Source: Bin55 sp964511425
GTDB taxonomy: Bacteria > Pseudomonadota > Gammaproteobacteria > Pseudomonadales > Azotimanducaceae
Length of the DNA: 64,000 nucleotides
Reading direction: 5' to 3'
NCBI GenBank assembly: GCA_964511425.1
Contig: CAZEFI010000001.1
Span: 62,001 to 126,000 of the forward strand
Below the pieces are notes generated by a model. That model was not told the DNA's origin and made no database searches. It was given only the letters and a program-made list of their open reading frames with translations. Shown here in pieces: positions 52,399-61,120 of the stretch (position 1 is its first letter; every line of letters begins with the position of its first letter). The position numbers and the translations under genes are program-made.

Positions 52399-53616
52399 AT
52401 GCACCCTAAGAAAATACTACTAGGAATCACTGGCGGCATCGCGGCATATAAAGTTCCCGATCTAGTACGTTTGCTTATCGCGGGTAAACATGAAGTCGCA
52501 ACCATTTTGTCCAAGTCCGCACGCAAATTTGTAACAGAACACACTTTGTCCGCACTGACATCACAGAGAGTTCGAACCGAACTCTGGGACTTAGAAGCAG
52601 AACGGGCAATGGGACACATTGAACTCGCCAAATGGCCTGACACTTTGGTCGTCGCGCCTACCACTGCGAACACTGTTGCAAAACTAGCGAAGGGACAGTG
52701 CGACGACCTACTCTCGACCGCTTATCTCGCAACAACAAGTACCGTTGTGTTAGTTCCATCGATGAACCAGGCAATGTGGCAACATCCAGCGACGCAACGG
52801 AACATTGAACAACTTGAACTTGACGGTGTGCAAATCTTGGCTCCAGCGTATGGGGAACAAGCTTGTGGTGACGTCGGTCCGGGACGAATGCCAGAACCAC
52901 ATGAGATTGTGTCCTTCCTCGACGCTTTGTGGCAACGAGAAGCGTCATCGCCGTTATTACAAGGTCGGAGAGTCTTAGTTTCTGCGGGTCCTACAAGAGA
53001 ACAGATAGATCCCGTTCGATTTCTCAGTAATCGAAGTTCCGGTAAACAAGGGTTCGAAATCGCTAGAGCTGCATTTGAATCGGGAGCCGATGTCACGTTA
53101 ATTTCCGGACCTGTTGATTTGAGGTCGCACCTTGGAATTGAACGAATTGATGTACAAACAGCTGCAGAAATGAAGACCGAGGTATTAAGCCGAGTTGAGA
53201 ATTGCGATGTGTTTTTTTCCGTCGCTGCAGTTGCGGATTACCAATCTAGTCAAATTTATGAACAAAAGTTAAAGCGTCCCACTGATTCCGGAGTTTCCGA
53301 TATCACTCTCGAGCTCAAGACAACGGAAGATATCGTCCAAGCTGTAACCACAAACAACCGCCGTCCCTTCGTCGTTGGGTTCGCGGCCGAAACCAACGAC
53401 GTTCTAGCACACGCACGTGAAAAGCTCAAACGCAAAAACTTGGACGTTATCGTCGTAAATGATGTTTCCGATCCAACAATAGGATTCGAAAGTAATGAGA
53501 ATCAAGTCACGGTGGTCTTACCAAATTCCGAACTCGAACTTGGAAAGCAATCCAAACGTAGGATCGCACAACAAATTATCGAAATAGTTGCCAACGAACT
53601 AACCAAAACCACCTAA
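52399..53616 (+). CDS. coaBC: Bifunctional phosphopantothenoylcysteine decarboxylase/synthase
   Basis: A 405-residue bifunctional enzyme of CoA synthesis. The CoaC half (residues 1-~185) has the FMN motif GITGGIAAYK, the histidine in MGHIELAKW, PSMNQAMW and ACGDVGPGRMPEP. The CoaB half has VLVSAGPTREQIDPVRFLSNRSSGKQG, for CTP-dependent cysteine ligation. The gene is divergent from rpmB and 16 bp before algC. dut, commonly between them, is missing. Confidence 0.96.
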   Translation: MHPKKILLGITGGIAAYKVPDLVRLLIAGKHEVATILSKSARKFVTEHTLSALTSQRVRTELWDLEAERAMGHIELAKWPDTLVVAPTTANTVAKLAKGQCDDLLSTAYLATTSTVVLVPSMNQAMWQHPATQRNIEQLELDGVQILAPAYGEQACGDVGPGRMPEPHEIVSFLDALWQREASSPLLQGRRVLVSAGPTREQIDPVRFLSNRSSGKQGFEIARAAFESGADVTLISGPVDLRSHLGIERIDVQTAAEMKTEVLSRVENCDVFFSVAAVADYQSSQIYEQKLKRPTDSGVSDITLELKTTEDIVQAVTTNNRRPFVVGFAAETNDVLAHAREKLKRKNLDVIVVNDVSDPTIGFESNENQVTVVLPNSELELGKQSKRRIAQQIIEIVANELTKTT

Positions 53617-53632
53617 GTCTTCCGTCCCAACC

Positions 53633-55018
53633 ATGTCCAACTTACCGCTCAATATTTTTCGAGCATATGATGTGCGCGGTCGCGTAAACGATGAATTGAC
53701 AGCAAAAAACACTCAGCTTATTGGCCAAGCCTTTGCAAATCAAGCAGTTAAGAGTGGGTACGATACCGTTCTGGTCGCGGGTGATGTACGTTGCTCAACC
53801 GAGTCCTTGAGAGCAGCACTCCAGCAGGGTCTAAACAACGGCGGAGCCAATGTGATCGATATTGGAACAGTACCAACTCCTGTACTTTATTATGCGGTCC
53901 ACGATCTAGCCAAAGGTGCTGGAATCATGATTACGGGCTCACACAACCCACCAGAATATAACGGTTTAAAGTTTGTATTGGGCTATGTTCCTTATGCGGC
54001 TGAGGAGCTACGCGCGCTACACGGACTCATCACCGAAGGAGCACTTTCTTGGGGGGCCGGTGTTGTGGGGCACCAAGATGTTTTAGATTCCTACATCGAA
54101 CGGATTAGAGCAGACATCAAAGTCCCGTTGCACCTACGAATCGCAATCGATTGTGGGAATGGCGTTACAGGTGTGCTTGTACCTCAGCTCTTTGAAGCAC
54201 TCGGTTGTGAAGTGGTCCCACTTTTCAACGAATTGGATGGTACTTTCCCCAATCACCACCCGGATCCTGTAAATCCTAATAATTTACGTCAACTTGTACA
54301 AGTCGTAAAAAGCCAAGCACTTGATTTCGGGATCGCATTTGATGGAGATGGAGACCGTATCGGAGTGGTAACTCAGAATGGTTCCATCGTACCCGCGGAC
54401 ACATTATTAGCTTACTTAGCTAAGGACATATTGCGCCTTCAACCGGGAGCACCAATTGTCTTGGACGTTAAATGCAGCACAAACGCATCACAATATGTTC
54501 AAAAATGTGGTGGTCAGGCAATTTTTGAAAAAACTGGACACACAAACATTAAAGCAAAAATTAAAGAATTGAATGCTCCGCTGGGTGGAGAATTTAGTGG
54601 TCACATATGCTTTGCAGACAGATGGTACGGTTTTGATGATGCGCTCTATACAGCATGTAGATTCCTCGAATCGGTGGCAACTGACCCTACTGATTTCGAC
54701 CGGTTTCTTGCAACTCTACCGCTAACTTATACAACACCAGAATTAGAAGTCCCAGCCTCTGATACCGACAAATTTAATCTTGTGAATGACTTCGGACGAA
54801 AGAGTTCATTTAAAAGGGGAAAGGTCAATTTGATCGATGGAGTGCGTGTCGATTTTCCCGACGGATGGGGGTTGATTCGAGCTTCAAATACCTCGCCAAA
54901 ACTGGTTATGCGTTTTGAAGCAAACTCCCAGCAAAAGCTACAACAAATACAAGAACTTTTTGTTCAGCATCTAAAACACGTGGCTCCCCACTTGAAGGTG
55001 CCTAGCGCGCTTGGTTAG
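53633..55018 (+). CDS. algC: Phosphomannomutase/phosphoglucomutase
   Basis: A 461-residue alpha-D-phosphohexomutase. The phosphoserine site is in MITGSHNPPEYNG, the metal loop is DGDGDRIG and the sugar-binding loop is GGEFSGHICF. It supplies mannose-1-phosphate and glucose-1-phosphate for LPS core or capsule. It is convergent with pyrE and overlaps it by 4 bp. Substrate preference cannot be told from sequence alone. Confidence 0.94.
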   Translation: MSNLPLNIFRAYDVRGRVNDELTAKNTQLIGQAFANQAVKSGYDTVLVAGDVRCSTESLRAALQQGLNNGGANVIDIGTVPTPVLYYAVHDLAKGAGIMITGSHNPPEYNGLKFVLGYVPYAAEELRALHGLITEGALSWGAGVVGHQDVLDSYIERIRADIKVPLHLRIAIDCGNGVTGVLVPQLFEALGCEVVPLFNELDGTFPNHHPDPVNPNNLRQLVQVVKSQALDFGIAFDGDGDRIGVVTQNGSIVPADTLLAYLAKDILRLQPGAPIVLDVKCSTNASQYVQKCGGQAIFEKTGHTNIKAKIKELNAPLGGEFSGHICFADRWYGFDDALYTACRFLESVATDPTDFDRFLATLPLTYTTPELEVPASDTDKFNLVNDFGRKSSFKRGKVNLIDGVRVDFPDGWGLIRASNTSPKLVMRFEANSQQKLQQIQELFVQHLKHVAPHLKVPSALG

Positions 55019-55665
55019 TTCACGACACAGTGTTGGTCTACGTACCGTCGTAAAATTTCTAAGGTTTCTTTAAAGTGTTCATGGAGTTCCAAATAAGCTA
55101 ACACGTCCAAGATCGTGGCAACCGAATAAATACCCAATCCAAGACTCTTTTCAACAGTTTCCAAATAGGTACGACCGCTAACAGGTTCCCGTTCTTTGCG
55201 GTCAAGTGCGATCAAGACTCCAATCGGAATACCACCGTTCCGACGCACTAATTCTGCGGCTTCTACTTTAGAAGCTCCATCGGTAATGACATCATCGATA
55301 ATTAAGACGCGTTTTGATTGAAGATCAGCTCCGACCAGCGTACCACCTTCACCGTGTTTTTTGATTTCTTTTCGATTGAACGCTACGCCAACATCAAGAC
55401 CAAAGTTCACCAAGTTGGTTGAGGTTGTGGTTGCCAAAGGAATTCCTTTATACGCTGGTCCAAATAGAACATCGGGGTTAAAGTTAAGTTCAGCGATGCG
55501 CTTAGCAAACGCATAACCCACCTTGTCTATACCACTGCCCGACGCGACGTTTCCTAGATTCATAAAGTATGGACTGTGGAGACCGGACTTTAGCTTATAC
55601 TCGCCAAACTCCAGTGCTTGAGCTTCAATGAGTTCAGCCACGAATGCAGTAGCTGAAAGTATCAC
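55015..55665 (-). CDS. pyrE: Orotate phosphoribosyltransferase
   Basis: A 216-residue PRPP-dependent transferase of UMP synthesis. The PRPP-binding motif is RVLIIDDVITDGASK; KSGLHSPYFMNLG and FNRKEIKKHGEGG are also typical. The GTG start overlaps the rph TGA (GTGA), a conserved pyrE-rph coupling. No pyrimidine-linked attenuator is visible because there is no gap. Confidence 0.96.
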   Translation of the reverse strand: MILSATAFVAELIEAQALEFGEYKLKSGLHSPYFMNLGNVASGSGIDKVGYAFAKRIAELNFNPDVLFGPAYKGIPLATTTSTNLVNFGLDVGVAFNRKEIKKHGEGGTLVGADLQSKRVLIIDDVITDGASKVEAAELVRRNGGIPIGVLIALDRKEREPVSGRTYLETVEKSLGLGIYSVATILDVLAYLELHEHFKETLEILRRYVDQHCVVN

Positions 55666-56366
55666 GCGGCGATGCTATGTGCTTGGAAGTTAAACAATTC
55701 TGAAATTCCTTGTTCTGCCAAAGATAGTACCGCGTTGAGTTTCGTTTGTGCGAGAGGCTTTCTTTCTGCAGTACCTTGAATTTCTACGATTCCTCGATCC
55801 TGCATCATCACGACATTTACGTCAGAGTCCGCTTGTCCATCTTCGCCATAGTCCATATCCAACAAAATTTCGTTCCAAACTTCTCCCGCACTTACTGCCG
55901 CAATCCATCCAAGAAACGCATTCGGAGAAATTTGCTGTAGCGCACAGTAGAGAGACACACATCCCCCAGTAATTGCTGCTGTTCTCGTTCCACCATCCGC
56001 TTGAATGACATCACAATCAATGTGTACTGTTTGCTCACCGAGACTTTTGAAGTCCACTGCCTGCCGTAAACTTCGTCCGATAAGACGTTGAATCTCCATC
56101 GTACGACCACCTTGCCTTCCTGTTGCGGCTTCTCTGTTGCTGCGCATGTGAGTTGATCCAGGTAACATCCCGTACTCTGCCGTGAGCCAACCAAGTCCAG
56201 TATTGCGCCGAAATTGTGGTACTCCCGGTTCCACGTTGGCAGTACACAAAACCCTGGTGGACCCAACGGAAATTAATGCTGACCCACTCGAATTAGTTAC
56301 GAAATTTGTTTCGATACAAACGGGTCGCAACTCGTCATGACGTCGCTGGTTTACTCTTTGATACAC
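55662..56366 (-). CDS. rph: Ribonuclease PH
   Basis: A phosphorolytic 3'-5' exoribonuclease trimming tRNA, 234 residues with the GTG at 56366. The frame runs on upstream, but the family start (a few residues before RRHDELRPV) fits this GTG. GSTRVLCTANVEPGVPQF, GLGWLTAEYGMLPGSTHMR and VHIDCDVIQADGGTRTAAI are conserved. It is divergent from yicC by 68 bp. Confidence 0.94.
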   Translation of the reverse strand: MYQRVNQRRHDELRPVCIETNFVTNSSGSALISVGSTRVLCTANVEPGVPQFRRNTGLGWLTAEYGMLPGSTHMRSNREAATGRQGGRTMEIQRLIGRSLRQAVDFKSLGEQTVHIDCDVIQADGGTRTAAITGGCVSLYCALQQISPNAFLGWIAAVSAGEVWNEILLDMDYGEDGQADSDVNVVMMQDRGIVEIQGTAERKPLAQTKLNAVLSLAEQGISELFNFQAHSIAA

Positions 56367-56434
56367 TAAATTATTGCCGAGTCCTATTACAATAAAAGGC
56401 CGCCAACAATTATACGATTGCACATATTTCAAGC

Positions 56435-57292
56435 ATGATGAGTTCGATGACAGCCTTCGCCCGTGTACAGGAACTTTCCTACACATGGGAAATTCGCTCA
56501 GTTAACCATCGAGGTTTAGAAATACGGTTGAAAATTCCAGACCAATTTCGTGGACTCGAAGCTCGAGTAAGAGAAGAGACTCGGAAGACGTTACGACGAG
56601 GGTACGTGGAAATATTTTTTCTCGAGCACACCCAGGATCAATCACAAACATCTGAGGGGTATACACTCGATGCGACAATCTCTCGGGCAATCGAAACAGT
56701 CGTGTCTTCGTTGCCTTCAAAGTCCACAGTGAATGTTGTAGATGTCACTCGACTCTTGCAGAACCCCAATTTATTGCGCAATCAGAGTAATAAAGTGGAC
56801 TACGATTTAGACGAACTGATGACTACATTTCAAGCCTGTCTGACACAGTTGATCGATTCGCGACAACAGGAAGGCCAAGCATTGCATAGAGTCGTCGAAG
56901 AATCCGTTGACATGGTCCGAGATTTACTCAGAAGAATCGAAGCACTGGGCAAAGAACAACCAAAGTGGATTAGAGAACAACTCTTGGATCGGTTACGAGG
57001 ATTGGAAAAACACGTCGACCCAAACCGGGTAGCACAGGAAGTAGCACTACTAGCACAGAAATCAGATTTCAAAGAAGAGCAAGATCGCTTGACAATTCAC
57101 CTACAAGATATTGAAAGATGCTTAGCGTCCGAGAAGCCCATTGGGCGTCGTCTCAATTTTCTCACCCAAGAGATTTTGCGTGAAGCCAATACACTTGCCG
57201 CAAAAGCTCAGGTACCAACTTGCGCTACTCTGGTAATCGACCTGAAAGTCTGCGTCGACCAGATGCGCGAACAGGTACAAAACATTGAGTAA
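56435..57292 (+). CDS. yicC: YicC family endoribonuclease
   Basis: A 285-residue protein of the YicC family, which E. coli studies describe as an RNase acting on small RNA. It starts SMTAFARVQELSYTWEIRSVNHRG, with EIFFLEHTQDQ near residue 60, and ends ANTLAAKAQVPTCATLVIDLKVCVDQMREQVQNIE. It has long helices in the second half. The order rph / yicC - gmk is conserved. gmk begins 44 bp downstream. Confidence 0.93.
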   Translation: MMSSMTAFARVQELSYTWEIRSVNHRGLEIRLKIPDQFRGLEARVREETRKTLRRGYVEIFFLEHTQDQSQTSEGYTLDATISRAIETVVSSLPSKSTVNVVDVTRLLQNPNLLRNQSNKVDYDLDELMTTFQACLTQLIDSRQQEGQALHRVVEESVDMVRDLLRRIEALGKEQPKWIREQLLDRLRGLEKHVDPNRVAQEVALLAQKSDFKEEQDRLTIHLQDIERCLASEKPIGRRLNFLTQEILREANTLAAKAQVPTCATLVIDLKVCVDQMREQVQNIE

Positions 57293-57336
57293 ACTGAGTC
57301 TCGGCTCGCCAACAAAATATATTCGAGGTACTCCCG

Positions 57337-57987
57337 ATCACAACTTCTAACGGTCATAAAGTATCGTTTACTCGAGAAACGTACTGTTTCATTTTTTCTG
57401 CACCCTCTGGTTGTGGTAAATCCACCGTCGTTAAGAAACTATGTGAACAAGATCCCCAATTAAGCACGTCAATTTCGACGACCACTCGCCCAAAACGCCG
57501 CGAAGAAATTGACGGACAACACTATTTCTTTGTATCGGACACGCAATTCGATGAATTGATTTCCAGCAACGCGTTTATGGAGTTTGCCACAGTTTTTGGA
57601 TACCGATATGGGACTCGGCGCGAAGTAATTACGAGAATGTTGGAGGACGGGTTCGACGTTCTCTTCGACATCGACTGGCAAGGAGCGAGGACTATCAAAC
57701 AACAAGATCTCAAAGTCGTTAGTTTCTTTCTCATCCCTCCATCACTTGAAGAACTTGAACGGCGTCTGCGCGAGCGAGGCCAAGACTCCACTTCTAGTGT
57801 GGAATACCGCATGTCAGAAGCTATGAGCGAGCTATCGCACTACGATGAGTTCGACTATGTTATCGTTAATGACACTCTTTCAGCGACATGTGATCTCATT
57901 CATTCATGCATCGAAAAAATCCGGAGTGGCCGATCACATTCGGTACCACCCGTACAAAGAACATTGAGAAACTTGTTTGGTAGTTAG
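57337..57987 (+). CDS. gmk: Guanylate kinase, apparent ATC start
   Basis: GMP kinase with P-loop SAPSGCGKSTVVKKL, then STTTRPKRREEIDGQHYFF, DIDWQGARTIKQ and FFLIPPSLEELERRLRERGQD. In this frame there is no ATG, GTG or TTG between the TGA at 57295 and the P-loop; the first ordinary start, TTG at 57556, would remove the nucleotide-binding site. The ATC at 57337 has GAGG (57325-57328) eight bases before it and gives 216 residues (E. coli 207). I accept it as the likely start. rpoZ, often next to gmk, is not found. Confidence 0.88.
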   Translation: MTTSNGHKVSFTRETYCFIFSAPSGCGKSTVVKKLCEQDPQLSTSISTTTRPKRREEIDGQHYFFVSDTQFDELISSNAFMEFATVFGYRYGTRREVITRMLEDGFDVLFDIDWQGARTIKQQDLKVVSFFLIPPSLEELERRLRERGQDSTSSVEYRMSEAMSELSHYDEFDYVIVNDTLSATCDLIHSCIEKIRSGRSHSVPPVQRTLRNLFGS

Positions 57988-58261
57988 TGCAATTGATTCG
58001 AAACTACACTCCCCTCATAAGTGTCTTGAACGAATATTTCGTCCGATGTGTGCATTCCGGAGAAGACTACCTAATCACAAATTAGTACCGCTGTATCAGT
58101 TTTTGAAGGCAAAAGGACGAAGATTGTTACAGTCAATTTCGTGACAGACGGATTTCAGTTGTGTGCCAGATTGAAAACCGAGCTATTTCGGAGCTGGATC
58201 CAACGGTCCGGCCCAATTCTGTCAGACAGATTCTTTCAATCTCTCGCTTAAGTACGAAAAT

Positions 58262-58798
58262 CTACAGAATGTTGCGCGCTCGCAACTCCTTCCACTCCAA
58301 GAAACACCAAGGTGTGTAGTCGTTCGGCGTGGCGATAAACTCACGAACAAGTTGTCCCGGTTCAACCCACCGAAATTCTGCTATTTCATGTGGATCGACG
58401 GTAGGTTCAACGTTTACGGTGCCGGTATACACAGACACCAGTTCATGTTCTGCAAAGTCTTCAGAGAACGAAGCGTGGTACCGCAACTTAAAATGAAATG
58501 CAAGGTCCACGGACAGTCCTAGCTCTTCATAAACGCGTCTCTTCGCACAATCGAGCGTTGCTTCGCCAACAAAAGGATGAGTACAACAACTGTTAGACCA
58601 GTACCCTCCCCAAACTAGTTTCCCTGGGTGTCTTTTTTGCACAAGAATACGACCAATCTCGTCGGTTAGAAAAACGGATATCGCCCGGTGGAGCGTACCC
58701 CTACCAGAGTGTGCTTCAACTTTATCGAGTGTTCCGATCTCCCGATCTTGAGAGTCCACTAGGACCACGGTTTCTCGCAATTGTGATTTCTTATTCAT
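58262..58798 (-). CDS. idi: Isopentenyl-diphosphate delta-isomerase, type I
   Basis: A 178-residue Nudix-fold isomerase interconverting IPP and DMAPP. GTLHRAISVFLTDE, the catalytic cysteine region YWSNSCCTHPFVGE, KRRVYEELGLSVD with the glutamates, and EDFAEHELVSVYTG are all typical. The type I enzyme is not essential in bacteria using the MEP pathway, as it only balances the two products. It is a single gene upstream of the S9 peptidase end, 186 bp away. Confidence 0.9.
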   Translation of the reverse strand: MNKKSQLRETVVLVDSQDREIGTLDKVEAHSGRGTLHRAISVFLTDEIGRILVQKRHPGKLVWGGYWSNSCCTHPFVGEATLDCAKRRVYEELGLSVDLAFHFKLRYHASFSEDFAEHELVSVYTGTVNVEPTVDPHEIAEFRWVEPGQLVREFIATPNDYTPWCFLEWKELRARNIL

Positions 58799-58984
58799 GC
58801 TCCGATACGTCTAATTGTCATTTGTCCTGTAGGCAGTGTTCGCCCAGAACAAGCCACTATTTCCCAACAAATCCCCGATCTGAATCAAAAACGGCCATCT
58901 TACTTTGAACAAGATCCATGACTTGAAATTTTTCAGTGTTCTTGTACAACCTGTGCTCAGAAAAAGTTCCTTCAAACCGTCGTT

Positions 58985-60922
58985 CTAAGTACCGGGCGTC
59001 GCTATCGAATTTTCAAGAAGTGACCGTAAAAATTGAATTTGAACAGAGAATGAATGATCTTGATTCACTTTCTTTCGAAACCCGTGTCCTTCGTCCATAT
59101 ATAGTACGTACCACACTGGGATTCCTTCTTTTTCGAGTGCTAACGTAATCTGCTCACTCTCTGACGCCGGTACGCGAGGGTCGTTTAAGCCCTGAAATAT
59201 TAGCAATGGCTTACGAATTTTGTCAATGTGGTTCATCGGTGCTATGGATTCCAAATATTCTCGAATTTCCGGAATCCGTTCGTCTCCATACTCAACTCGT
59301 CGTAGATCGCGTCGGTATCCCTGTGTATTTTCTAAAAACGTCACAAAGTTGCTGATACCTACTCGTTCTGAACCACCGAGCAGTCGTTCACTGTAATGCA
59401 CGAGACAAGCTAAGACCATATATCCACCGTACGAACCACCGTCAACTACCACGCGTGTTGAGTCTAGATCAGACTGTGTTTCAATCCAATCTAATAGTGC
59501 CCCGATATCACGCACAGAGTCTTCGCGTTTTTTCCAGTCGTCTAACGTGAGATATTCTTTACCGTAGCCGTTTGAACCTCGAACATTAGGTGCAACGACG
59601 GCAATACCAAGCTCATTAACGTAGTATTGAAATCTAGAGGAAAATCCTGGTCGATATTGTGATGCAGGTCCTCCGTGAATGTAAATTAGTACCGGATGCG
59701 GTCCCGCTGTCTTTGGTCTGTAGATAAAAGCAGGAATCTCTAAATCATCAAAGCTGGAATATGAAATCAACTCTGCACGAACGAGCTTAGTGGGATCAAT
59801 ACCTCCTAATTCTGATCGTGTCCATCGAGTGACTTCATGCGTTGTTAAATCTAGCACGTAGACATCTGCTTGGACTTGTGCAGACTGATACGTGAACGCA
59901 ATTGCGGTTCCCTCAGCATTGAACCGTGCACCACCTAACAAACCGTCTGAATAGTCTGGTAACAAAGGCACTAGTTGTTTCGTTTCTACATCGTACAGAT
60001 GGAACAATCGATATCCGTGAAAATTTTGTGCAATCACCATCTTGGAACGATCTCGCGCAAGTGAATACGAACTTACGTCAGAGTTTTCAAATTCAATAAG
60101 CACTTCCAGCATGGAAGTCTCTGGATTGATGCGATGTAAGCGGCGGTAATTCGAGCCATGATCACTCACAAGGATGATCGTACCGTCAGGTAAATACTCT
60201 ATTCCACCGATGGAAATCGCACCGTACGGTTCCAACAAACGGACCTTAGCACCGGTTTCTAAATCAATCTCGAACAAGTGTGACTCAGCGACGGAGATAT
60301 ATTTGCGAATCAGTGCTTTTTCTTGGTTGGGGTGCCATGCGACGAAAGACCAACCGACTTCATCGACCGTGTGTAGGGGAGTCTCTTTTTGGCTCTTGAG
60401 ATCATAGATGTACAAATCAGAATACTGCCCAGTTCGCTTCGTCGAAGTGTAGCTAATCTTTGAGTTATCGGGACTAAAACTCACACCAGTATAGCGCCCC
60501 TCGCCACTGCTGATCATATGTTGTTTTCCAGTCGCGAGATTGAAATCGTAAATCTGATATGACTCGGTACCCCCAACATCTTGGAGAAAGAGAATTGATT
60601 GAACTTGAGGGAGGTCTGGTACCACTACCCCCGACACCGGTTCGTCGGTAAAAGTTAATTGTTCTCGCATTCCCATAGGAGCGCGAACTCGATGGAGTTG
60701 TGACGCTTCGCCGAATCGCGTTCGAATTAACAAATCGTTACCCAGCCAATCGACGACAGCAGCAGTTCGCACATTTCTATATCGATCTATTGAAGCCAAG
60801 ATTTCTGAGTCGATCGTCGGTACATTTCGAACCACCACGTTTTCGTGTGAATGGGTTTGCATAGCAACTAAGAGACTCATAAAAAGAATGGGTTTAATAG
60901 GAAAAGTTTGGATAAATTTGAT
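58985..60922 (-). CDS. S9 family prolyl oligopeptidase, exported, apparent ATC start
   Basis: A 645-residue serine peptidase: an N-terminal beta-propeller (WD-like repeats, about residues 60-360) and an alpha/beta hydrolase domain with the nucleophile in DGGSYGGYM, Asp in GLNDPRVPASES and His in DEGHGF. From the ATG at 60880 the protein begins MSLLVAMQTHS, with no charged n-region. An in-frame ATC at 60922, seven bases after GAGAGGA (60936-60930), adds MKFIQTFPIKPILF and makes a good signal peptide. I therefore prefer ATC. Such enzymes degrade peptides in the periplasm; the substrate is unknown. Confidence 0.85.
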   Translation of the reverse strand: MKFIQTFPIKPILFMSLLVAMQTHSHENVVVRNVPTIDSEILASIDRYRNVRTAAVVDWLGNDLLIRTRFGEASQLHRVRAPMGMREQLTFTDEPVSGVVVPDLPQVQSILFLQDVGGTESYQIYDFNLATGKQHMISSGEGRYTGVSFSPDNSKISYTSTKRTGQYSDLYIYDLKSQKETPLHTVDEVGWSFVAWHPNQEKALIRKYISVAESHLFEIDLETGAKVRLLEPYGAISIGGIEYLPDGTIILVSDHGSNYRRLHRINPETSMLEVLIEFENSDVSSYSLARDRSKMVIAQNFHGYRLFHLYDVETKQLVPLLPDYSDGLLGGARFNAEGTAIAFTYQSAQVQADVYVLDLTTHEVTRWTRSELGGIDPTKLVRAELISYSSFDDLEIPAFIYRPKTAGPHPVLIYIHGGPASQYRPGFSSRFQYYVNELGIAVVAPNVRGSNGYGKEYLTLDDWKKREDSVRDIGALLDWIETQSDLDSTRVVVDGGSYGGYMVLACLVHYSERLLGGSERVGISNFVTFLENTQGYRRDLRRVEYGDERIPEIREYLESIAPMNHIDKIRKPLLIFQGLNDPRVPASESEQITLALEKEGIPVWYVLYMDEGHGFRKKVNQDHSFSVQIQFLRSLLENSIATPGT

Positions 60923-61120
60923 GGCAGATTCCTCTCACGTTGAACTTTTGATTTCATTACTTTAGATTATGAATCACAAAATTTTGCACGATCACCGTCG
61001 AATGAAGACTTTAGGATCGCGTACCACTTGCATAATTTGACGCTTTGTAGCACTAACACCTCTTAAAACAGCGCACAAAACTCGACATTAACTAATTTTC
61101 TCTTTTGTGAAACTACGATC

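Noticed and set aside
57556..57987. Short guanylate kinase starting at TTG 57556
   Set aside because: It would lack the P-loop and the GMP-binding start, which are encoded in frame just upstream without stops.
57988..58261. rpoZ after gmk
   Set aside because: The region was read for the omega-subunit start and shows no match; it contains no long frame.
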